Below, one piece after another: positions 1-6,900 of a stretch of 7,606 bases of DNA; positions within the stretch are counted from its first letter, which is position 1, and every line of letters begins with the position of its first letter. Source of the stretch: an uncultured delta proteobacterium (GTDB taxonomy: Bacteria; Myxococcota_A; Polyangia; Polyangiales; Ga0077539); contig CAISKJ010001644.1 in the NCBI GenBank assembly GCA_903885885.1, positions 1-7,606 of the forward strand. Reading direction: 5' to 3'. A program made the translations under genes and the position numbers. The notes under the pieces were generated by a model that ran no database searches, was not told the DNA's origin, and was given only the letters and a program-made list of their open reading frames with translations.

Positions 1-837
1 GAAGCCCTCGTTGTGGGCCGTGGTGGCGGGCCGACAGCGGCCGCGAATGGGCCCCCACCAGCCGCCCTTGAGGGCCGAGTCGAAGGGCTGGCCGGTCTCG
101 TTCACGGTCCACTCGTCGACGTTGCCGGTCATGTCGTGCACGCCCGCCCAGCTCACGCAGCGCGGCATGGTGCCCGAGGGCATCGCGCCGTAGAGGCGCG
201 CGCTCTCGTCGAGGTCGTAGCGGGGGTCGCCGAGGCGCGCGCGGTCGGGCGCCGAGGGCTGGTAGTCGATGCGACACGCGGCGCGGTCGCGCGCGAGGCC
301 GTAGGGGTACGGCGACATGGCCGGGCCCTCGCACGAGAAGGTCCACTCGGTCTCGGTGCAGAGGCGCTTGCCCTGCGCGCGGCACAGGCGGCGCGCGTCG
401 TACCAGCTGGCCATGACGGTGGGGCTCACGCCGGGCTGGTTGGGGTACTCGTAGCGGTCGATGCACACGGCCATGTGACGGCGTCGGCTCGTGCACTTGG
501 GCGGCGCGAACTCGGCGCACTGCAGCCGCGTGGGCTCGTCGAGCCAGCGGAGGCACTGCTGGTCGACGTTGACGCACCAGTCGCCCTCGGCGAGCACCAT
601 GCCGCCGGGGCACGCGCGTTCGACCGCGACGCCTCCGTCGGTCGATGCGTCGACGGGCGACGCGAGCGTCGAGGCGTCGGCGGTGGTCGCGACGAGGGGC
701 GCGCGCGGCGCGGCGACGCGTGACGTCGGAGACGCCGCGCGGGGCTGCGCGCGGGCCGCGTCGTGGTCGCAGAGGAGGCCCGCCGCGGTCGCGGCGATCA
801 CCAGGAAGGGGGCGGAGTGCGAGAGGGTGCGGTTCAT
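1..837 (-). CDS. Secreted FGE/SUMF1-like domain protein, 3' end outside window
   Basis: This minus-strand frame is open from the ATG at 835-837 to the window edge (279 codons, no stop), so the C-terminus is missing. Residues 1-30 look like a Sec signal peptide: Arg3, a hydrophobic run around 9-22, and an ARA|Q cleavage site at 28-31. Residues 31-72 are an Ala/Thr/Ser-rich low-complexity linker. From about residue 75 the protein matches the formylglycine-generating-enzyme (SUMF1/EgtB/PvdO) fold: CPGGM at 76-80, CIDRYEYPN at 125-133, GKRLCTETEW at 156-165, PYPYG at 176-180, DMTGNVDEWT at 235-244, LKGGWW at 257-261 and GRCRP at 266-270. True FGEs oxidise a sulfatase cysteine using a Cys pair just after the GGS(W/F) motif. 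Here that stretch reads GGWWGPIRGRC and has only one cysteine, in the position of the later structural RCxxR, so sulfatase-activating activity is doubtful. The protein is probably periplasmic or secreted. No convincing Shine-Dalgarno sequence is visible before the ATG. Confidence 0.88.
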   Translation of the reverse strand, partial: MNRTLSHSAPFLVIAATAAGLLCDHDAARAQPRAASPTSRVAAPRAPLVATTADASTLASPVDASTDGGVAVERACPGGMVLAEGDWCVNVDQQCLRWLDEPTRLQCAEFAPPKCTSRRRHMAVCIDRYEYPNQPGVSPTVMASWYDARRLCRAQGKRLCTETEWTFSCEGPAMSPYPYGLARDRAACRIDYQPSAPDRARLGDPRYDLDESARLYGAMPSGTMPRCVSWAGVHDMTGNVDEWTVNETGQPFDSALKGGWWGPIRGRCRPATTAHNEGF

Positions 838-1046
838 TGCAGAGCTTCGGCGGCGCGCAAGAACAAACACGACGCGCGGCCGCGGCGCTACATTTTCACC
901 GCGAAGAAGTGACGCGCTCCCGTGAACGGGTTGCATCGACAGGGCGCGGAACTTGAGGCTATGGTCCGCGCGCTCGCTGTCACGACCGGGTGCAAACGTC
1001 ACTGCCCGTATTCGGACCCGCCGGGCAGGAAGGACACCGTTCACAC

Positions 1047-1535
1047 ATGATCATTGCAGACGGTTGCATCGTCGCCATCGACTACACGCTCAAGGCCGAA
1101 GACGGCAGCCTCATCGACACCTCGGAGGGCGACGAGGCGCTCCTCTACCTTCACGGCTCGGGGCAGATCGTGCCGGGGCTCGAGGCCGCCCTCCTGGGCA
1201 AGGCCGTGGGCGACAAGCTCTCCGTCACCGTGCAGCCCGACGACGGCTACGGCCCGCGCCGCAACGACCGCGTGCTCACCGTGCCGCGCAGCTCGCTCCC
1301 CGAGGGGGAGACCCCCGAGGTTGGGATGCAGCTCGAGGCCGTGGGCCGCCGCGGCGAGCACATCGTGCTGTGGGTCACCGAGGTCGGCGAAGAGGAGGTC
1401 ACCCTCGACGGCAACCACCCGCTCGCGGGCCAGACGCTGTTCTTCGACGTCGAGGTGAAGTCGGTGCGCGAGGCGACGGAAGAAGAGCGCACGCACGGCC
1501 ACGCCCACGGCCCCGACGGGCACCACCACCACTGA
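1047..1535 (+). CDS. SlyD-type FKBP peptidyl-prolyl cis-trans isomerase
   Basis: The 162-residue protein should catalyse cis-trans isomerisation of prolyl bonds and act as a cytosolic folding chaperone. It shows the SlyD layout: an FKBP half-domain at about 1-72 (DYTL at 12-15, EDGSLIDTS at 18-26, YLHGSGQIVPGLEAAL at 34-49, VGDK at 54-57, DDGYG at 65-69), an inserted IF chaperone flap at about 73-120, then return to FKBP with DGNHPLAGQTLFFDVEV at 121-137. REATEEE at 141-147 is also characteristic of SlyD. The tail after residue 149 is His-rich (seven His in 13 residues) but short and without the cysteines of the E. coli protein, so any Ni/Zn binding would rely on histidine alone. I chose the ATG at 1047 because it matches the family N-terminus and follows AGGAAGGA at 1027-1034. 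An upstream in-frame start at 990 would add 19 residues unlike the family. No signal peptide is seen. I leave the symbol blank because slyD and fkpB-like paralogues are hard to separate without a search. Confidence 0.93.
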   Translation: MIIADGCIVAIDYTLKAEDGSLIDTSEGDEALLYLHGSGQIVPGLEAALLGKAVGDKLSVTVQPDDGYGPRRNDRVLTVPRSSLPEGETPEVGMQLEAVGRRGEHIVLWVTEVGEEEVTLDGNHPLAGQTLFFDVEVKSVREATEEERTHGHAHGPDGHHHH

Positions 1536-1562
1536 TCGCACCCTCCGCGCGGGCGGCGCTCG

Positions 1563-2414
1563 CTACGCCGCCATGCGCGCCACGCGGCGCGCGAGGTGCG
1601 GGTCGCCCGCGACGTCGAAGGCCTTCAGCACGGCAGCGCGCGTCGACGACCGCTCGACGAGTCTCGCATCCACGCGGGCGCGCAGCGCGCTCCAACGCGA
1701 TTGCCACACGACCTCGGGAGCGCCGCCCGCATCGGGGCGCTCGCCGAGCAGCGCGCACGCGCGCAGGGCGAGCTCGGGCTCGTCGAGGGCGTCGCTGAGC
1801 GCCGCCAGCGCGCGCACGGCCGGGGCCGCGGGCGAGGCGTCGGAGACCGCGCGCCACGTCGCGAGGGCGCGGGCGAAGGCGCGGGCGTCGAGGCGCGTGA
1901 GGAGCGCGAGCGCCGTGCGGAGCGGGAGCCGACGCGCGCCGCGAGGGGCGATCACCGTGGCCATAAGCCCGTCGAAGACCGACGCGAGCGCCGCGTGGTC
2001 GGCCGGGTCGCAGCCCGCGACGGCGTCGAGGGCCCGCAGCGCGCGGCGCGCCTGGAGCGAGACCTTCCAGCTGCGTGAGCCCACCTCGGCCTCGAGCGCC
2101 ATGAGCGCATCGGCCGCGGCCGCGAGGGCGGCGCCGGTAGGCTTCTTCTTCGGGCGCGGCGCGAGCACGAGCGCGGGTGCGGCGCTCGTGCCGCTTGCAG
2201 CGGCGCTCGGAGACACCTCACGGTACCCCTCTCGCAGCTTCTCGGCGACCTTGCGATCGTGCTCCTTCGTCGCGAGGTCGGCCGAAGGAAAGACCTTCTC
2301 TTTGCGCTGGCCCGCGGCGCCGATGCGCCCGTACACCACCACGAAGGCGCTCGCCTCGACGGCGGCCTCCCAGAACTTCGCGCTCGACCCCTCGACGAAT
2401 TCGAACCTGCGCAT
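1563..2414 (-). CDS. WGR domain-containing protein with helical C-terminal region
   Basis: The 283-residue protein begins with a WGR domain (about 2-68): FEFVEGSSAKFWE at 4-16, then the signature VVVYGRIGAAGQ at 25-36, in which the name-giving Trp is Tyr28, then a helix ending in EKLREGYREV at 58-67. WGR domains are known from PARPs, where they bind DNA, and from bacterial MolR-type proteins. A low-complexity Ala/Pro/Lys linker (about 69-98, with PRPKKKP at 87-92) follows. Residues 99-283 are Ala/Leu/Arg-rich and look all-helical, with repeating units that could be a HEAT/ARM-like solenoid; I recognise no catalytic motif there. There is no signal peptide, so it is probably cytoplasmic. A good Shine-Dalgarno sequence (GGGAGG, complement of 2421-2426) lies 6 nt before the ATG and supports this start. 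The gene is convergent with the SlyD gene and divergent from the permease. Function is unknown; DNA or nucleic-acid binding is only a family-level inference. Confidence 0.85.
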   Translation of the reverse strand: MRRFEFVEGSSAKFWEAAVEASAFVVVYGRIGAAGQRKEKVFPSADLATKEHDRKVAEKLREGYREVSPSAAASGTSAAPALVLAPRPKKKPTGAALAAAADALMALEAEVGSRSWKVSLQARRALRALDAVAGCDPADHAALASVFDGLMATVIAPRGARRLPLRTALALLTRLDARAFARALATWRAVSDASPAAPAVRALAALSDALDEPELALRACALLGERPDAGGAPEVVWQSRWSALRARVDARLVERSSTRAAVLKAFDVAGDPHLARRVARMAA

Positions 2415-2464
2415 CGCTCGCCTCCCACCGTCACGGTATCGCGAATCACCCCACGGCTCCCACC
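2415..2464. promoter_or_regulatory. 50-bp divergent intergenic region between WGR and permease genes
   Basis: Two divergent start codons (2414 minus, 2465 plus) are only 50 bp apart. The left end carries the minus-strand Shine-Dalgarno sequence at 2421-2426. No convincing -10/-35 pair or plus-strand ribosome site is visible, so the promoters probably overlap one another or extend into the coding regions. This is inferred from geometry rather than from recognised promoter elements. Confidence 0.3.
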
Positions 2465-3746
2465 ATGAACGCTGAGAACTCCCCGCGCCGCGACGTCGGC
2501 GCCCTCGACGCGACGATGGTCACCGTCGGCGCGATGATCGGCAGCGGGATCTTTCAGACGCCCGCCGAGGTGGCACGCCGCACCGGCTCGACGTCGCGCG
2601 CGCTCCTCGTGTGGGCCCTGGGCGCGGCGCTCTCACTCCTCGGCGCGCTGAGCCTCGCCGAGCCTGGCGCGGCCCTCCCGGACACCGGCGGGCTCTACGT
2701 GTACCTCCGCCGCGCGTACGGGCCCCTGGTGGCCTTTCTCTTCGGCTGGGCGATGCTCGTCGTGCTCGTGCCGTCGTCGGTGGCCTTCTTCGCGGGTGTG
2801 ACGGCGCGCCACCTCGCGCCCGTCGTGGGCGTCCGCGAGACGGCTGCCTCCGTCGCGGTCATCGCGCTCGTCGCGGCCCTCAACGTGACGGGCGTACGCC
2901 GCGCCGCGCGTGCAGAGCGTCACCGCCGCAGCGCGCGCCGCGGGCCTCTGCGTCGCCGCGCTCGCGGCCTTCGGCGGCGCTGCGCAGGCGCAGCCCACGG
3001 TGATCGCCGCGGCCCCCGGCGGCCTCCTCGCGGCGGTGGTGCCCGTGCTCTGGGCCTACGACGGCTGGATCGACGTGACCTCCATCGCGGGCGAGGTGCG
3101 CGACCCGGGGCGCACCCTTCCGCGCGCGCTCGTGGTGGGCACGGCCGGCGTCGCGGCGCTGTACCTGCTCGTCGTGGCGGGCTACCACCGCGCGCTCGGC
3201 ACCGCCGCGCTCGCGGCCTCGACGGCGCCCGGCAACGCGCTCGGCGCGCACCTCGCGGGCACCGCGGGGATGCGCGCCATGGCGGCCCTGGTGACCCTCT
3301 CGGCCTTCGGCGGCTGCGTCATCGGCATGCTCACGGGCGCCCGCGTGATCGCCGCGATGGGGGCCGACGGCGCCTTCGCCCCTTCGCTGGCGCGCGTGGG
3401 CCCCGCGGGCACCCCCGACCGCGCCATCGCGGTGACCGCCGCGCTCGCGCTCGCCTACGCGCTGTCGCCCCACGTGGGGCGCCTCGCGGAGGTGTTCGTG
3501 GTGGGCGCGTGGCCGTTCTATGCCCTCGGCGCGCTCGCGACGATCGTGTTGCGCGTGCGCGAGCCCGCGCTCCCGAGGCCCTACCGCGTGCCCGGATACC
3601 CGTGGACGGTGCTCGGGTTCCTCGCGGCCACCTTGCTCATGCTCGCGAGCTTTGCGCGCAGCGACCCGGGGCTCGTTGCGGCCTCGCTGGGCGTCGTAGC
3701 CCTGGGCGCGCCGGTGTACGCGATCGCCCGACGCCGCGCCCGCTGA
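2465..3746 (+). pseudogene. APC-superfamily amino-acid permease, split by a frameshift
   Basis: Two reading frames together encode one APC-superfamily (LAT/SteT-like) inner-membrane transporter that would exchange or take up amino acids. The first frame, from ATG 2465, gives residues 1-149: the TM1 motif VGAMIGSGIF at 21-30, further hydrophobic segments at about 46-66, 86-110 and 126-140, GGLYVYLRRAYGP at 75-87, and ALNVTGVRRAAR to residue 149. The second frame starts at GTG 2910 (VQSVTAAARAAG) and continues with VLWAYDGWIDVTSIAGEV, DPGRTLPRAL and a C-terminal RPYRVPGYPW. Family members read GVR-x-x-ARVQ straight through this junction. A TGA at 2886-2888 closes the second frame upstream, so the shift lies between 2889 and about 2911, inside CGCCGCGCCGCGCG. 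Restoring one GC unit gives a 427-residue protein of ordinary family size. The first frame otherwise continues into an Arg/His-rich nonsense tail to 3769. No clear ribosome site precedes ATG 2465. A sequencing error is as likely as a true mutation. Confidence 0.83.
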
Positions 3747-3767
3747 GCGCGAGCGGAGCATTTTTTT
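3740..3767 (+). terminator. Weak Rho-independent terminator after the permease
   Basis: CCGCT (3740-3744) and AGCGG (3752-3756) form a 5-bp GC-rich stem with a 7-nt loop, followed after 4 nt by seven T residues at 3761-3767. It overlaps the permease stop codon. The stem is short and the gap to the T-run is not ideal, so it may be inefficient, but a T7 run is striking in such GC-rich DNA. Confidence 0.5.
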
Positions 3768-3790
3768 GAGCAGCGCGTGGAAGATCGGCT

Positions 3791-3808
3791 GTGGGGTGGA
3801 AACCTCAC
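3791..3808 (+). other. Hairpin with GGAA tetraloop upstream of the lipoprotein gene
   Basis: GTGGGGT (3791-3797) pairs with ACCTCAC (3802-3808) as 7 bp including one G-T wobble, closing on GGAA, a GNRA-type tetraloop. It lies 116 nt before the lipoprotein ATG. It may be a structured leader element, the processed end of an upstream transcript, or an imperfect operator palindrome; chance is also possible. Confidence 0.3.
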
Positions 3809-3913
3809 GCAACCTTCGGTAGAAGACGCGCGCACTGCTTTTCGCCGGACCGTTCTTCGCACGCGCGCTCATGGGGAGCAGTCGGTGCAACGGGTCACCG
3901 GTGTAACGCGCAC

Positions 3914-3917
3914 GGAG
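3914..3917 (+). promoter_or_regulatory. Ribosome binding site of the lipoprotein gene
   Basis: GGAG lies 6 nt before ATG 3924. It fixes the start in favour of the codon that opens a lipoprotein signal peptide, rather than the in-frame GTG at 3777, which would put 49 charged residues ahead of it. Confidence 0.65.
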
Positions 3918-3923
3918 ACACGC

Positions 3924-6900
3924 ATGAGCCGATTGAAGACCTGGTGTCTGGCGCTCGCGGTCCTCTCGACCGTGGCTGGCTGTGGGAGCGATCCCCCCGC
4001 CACCACGCCGACGACGGACTCGGGCACCGACAAGCCCACGCCGACCGACACCCCCACGCCCGAAGACAACCCGCCCCCCACGGACACGCCCGTCCCGACC
4101 GACCAGGAGCCGCCGGCGTGTGACATGGGCCAGACGCGCTGCGGCGGCGTCTGCGTCGACACGCAGTCGAACGGCTCCAACTGTGGCACCTGCGGCACCA
4201 CCTGCGCCGCGGGCCAGGTGTGCCGCGCGGGCACCTGTCAGGCCGACACGATGTGCATGACGGGGCAGACGCTCTGCGGCACCACCTGCGTCGACACGAC
4301 CAACAGCGTGGCCAACTGCGGCTCGTGCGGCAACGCCTGCGCCACCGGCCAGACCTGCAACGGCGGCGTGTGCCGCGCCGCCGACTGTCCCACGGGGCAG
4401 GTGCGCTGCGGCTCGACCTGCGTCGACACGACCAACGACTCGGCCAACTGCGGCACGTGCGGCACCACCTGCGCGGCCGGGCAGACCTGCACCGGCAGCA
4501 TGTGCAGGAGCTCCATGATGTGCCCGACGGGGCAGACCTCGTGCGGCGGCGTGTGCGCCGACACGATGACCGACGCGGCCAACTGCGGCGGCTGCGGCAC
4601 GGCCTGCGCCACGGGGCAGACCTGCCAGGCCGGCACCTGCCGCGCCATGACCTGCCCCGCGGGCCAGGTTCTCTGCGGCTCGGTCTGCGTGACCACGGCC
4701 ACCGACGCCGCCAACTGCGGCATGTGCGGCCGCACCTGCGCCGCGGGGCAGACCTGCGCCGCGGGCGTGTGCACCGGCACCACGATGTGCCCCGCGGGCC
4801 AGACGATGTGCGCCAGCGCCTGCGCCGACCTGCAGACCGACCCGGCCAACTGCGGCACCTGCGGCACCGCCTGCACGGCCTCGCAGACGTGCACCGCCGG
4901 CGCGTGCCGCGCGAGCCGTCCCACCTGCGCGATGGGTCAGACCGACTGCACCCCGATGGCCGCGACGCCCACGTGCGTGAACGCGCAGACCGACAGCGCC
5001 AACTGCGGCGCGTGCGGCAACGCGTGCCCCACGGGCTCGACCTGCAGCGCGGGCGCGTGCGTCTGCGCCGCGGGCCAGGTTCTCTGCGGCCGCACCTGCG
5101 TGAACGCGCAGACCGACGCGACCAACTGCGGTCGCTGCGGCAACGCCTGCCCCACGGGTCAGGTGTGCGCCGCGGGCGCCTGCGGCTGCGCCGCGGGCAC
5201 GCTCCTCTGCGGCGGCGCGTGCGTGAACGCGCAGACCGACAACGCCAACTGCGGCACCTGCGGCACGGCGTGCTCGGGCGGCCAGACCTGCACCGCGGGC
5301 CGCTGCGCCTGCGCCACGGGCTCGACCCTCTGCGGCACGGGCGCGGCTGCCACGTGCGTGAACACCGCGACGGACCGCGCCAACTGCGGCATGTGCGGCC
5401 GCGCGTGCGCCATGGGCCAGACCTGCACCGCGGGCGTCTGCGGCTGCCCCGCGGGTCAGACCGTGTGCGGCTCGGGCGCGACCGCGGCCTGCACCAACCT
5501 CATGACCAACGCCGCCAACTGCGGCCGCTGCGGCAACGTGTGCCCCACGGGCATCCCCTGCATGGCGGGCGTCTGCCGCGGCACCCCGCCGGCCAACGAC
5601 ACGCGCGCGGGCGCCACGGTGATCAACCTCGCCGCGGGCAACGCGCAGAACCTCACGGCCGACACCACGAGCGCGCGCAACGACACGACGGGCACCTGCG
5701 GCGTGTGCTCGGCGGGCAACGACGTCTACTTCCGCTTCGTGCTCACGCAGCCTGAGCTCGTGTACGCCGACACCCTCGGCGCCACGTGGGACACCTCGCT
5801 CTTCATCCAGGATGCGAGCGGCAACAACGTGACGGCCCCGGCCCCCACGCAGGTGACCTGCAACGACGACATGGGCACCGCGACGCCCTGCACCACCTCG
5901 AGCCTCCAGAGCCAGATCGTGGCGCGCCTCAACCCCGGCACGTACCACCTCGTGCTCTCGGGCTGCTCGGCGGGCATGGCGACGATTCACTTTCAGCACC
6001 TGCCCGCGGGCAACGGCGCGACGGCGCGCATCGCCCCCTCGGGCACCGTGCAGACCGTGGCGGGCGCCACGACGGGCATCGGTCAGATCACCTCGGGCTG
6101 CTGCTCGGGCGGCCCCGAGAACTCGTACTGGTGGATCACCTGCCCGAACTCGGCGGCGACGACCTTCCAGGCCACCAGCTGCAGCGCCACCACGGGCGCC
6201 AACCTCGCCAACTACGACGTCGAAGTGGCGCAGTACAGCGCCCTCCGCCCCGCGGCCTCGCTCAGCGTCTGCAACGACGACGTGGGCACGGCCTTCGTGT
6301 GCGGCGCGGGCGCGTCGATGGGCTCGACCCTCCCGGCCACCACGGCCACGCAGGCGGGCCTCAACACCCTCATCGTCGACTCGTGCATCGGCACGGGCAA
6401 CTACACGGTGGGCTATGTGCTCGCCAACTGCGCCGCGGGCACCTCGCGCTGCGGCGCCACCTGCGTCGACACGAACACCGCGGAGGCCCACTGCGGCGGC
6501 TGCGACCGCCGCTGCGCCGCGGGCCAGACCTGCGTGCGCGGCGCCTGCCAGCTCGTGCCCCCCGGCGAGACGCGCGACAACCCGATCGCCATCGACCCGC
6601 GCGTGACCAGCTACACCACGACGGTGAACACCACGGGCTACCGCAACGACACGACGGGCTCGTGCGGCTGCACCACGGGCCGCGACGTGTTCTACTCGTT
6701 CGCGCTCACCGCGCCGACGATCGTGTACGCCGACACCATCGGCTCGGCCTTCGACACGAGCCTCTTCCTGCAAGACGCGACGGGCGCGAACCTCACGTCG
6801 GCGGGCGGCCTCACGGCTGGCACCACCTGCAACGACGACGGCGGCCTCCTGGGCTGCGCCACGGGCACCACGTCGCAGATCATGGCTCAGCTCCCGGCGG

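Noticed and set aside
13..723. Plus-strand open frame of 236 codons opposite the FGE-like gene
   Set aside because: Low-complexity Ala/Arg/Gly/Val product with no domain; the minus strand gives clear FGE motifs over the same bases.
838..1046. Divergent promoter region between the FGE-like and SlyD genes
   Set aside because: A promoter must lie here, and there is a small AT-richer spot near 890-899, but no -35/-10 pair with acceptable spacing could be supported.
1536..1562. Terminator between the convergent SlyD and WGR genes
   Set aside because: Only 27 bp with a short CCGCGCGG palindrome and no T-run on either strand.
3777..3923. In-frame upstream extension of the lipoprotein from GTG 3777
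   Set aside because: It would place 49 charged residues before the signal peptide; ATG 3924 has a proper ribosome site and lipobox spacing.
4119..5576. Possible CRISPR or non-coding tandem repeat array
   Set aside because: Period is about 120-135 bp, units are diverged and keep one open frame with conserved cysteine codons: a coding repeat.
4220..5755. 511-codon plus-strand frame rich in Arg, His, Leu and Asp within the Cys-repeat region
   Set aside because: Out-of-frame reading of the repeat array; its periodicity mirrors the true repeats and it has no credible start.
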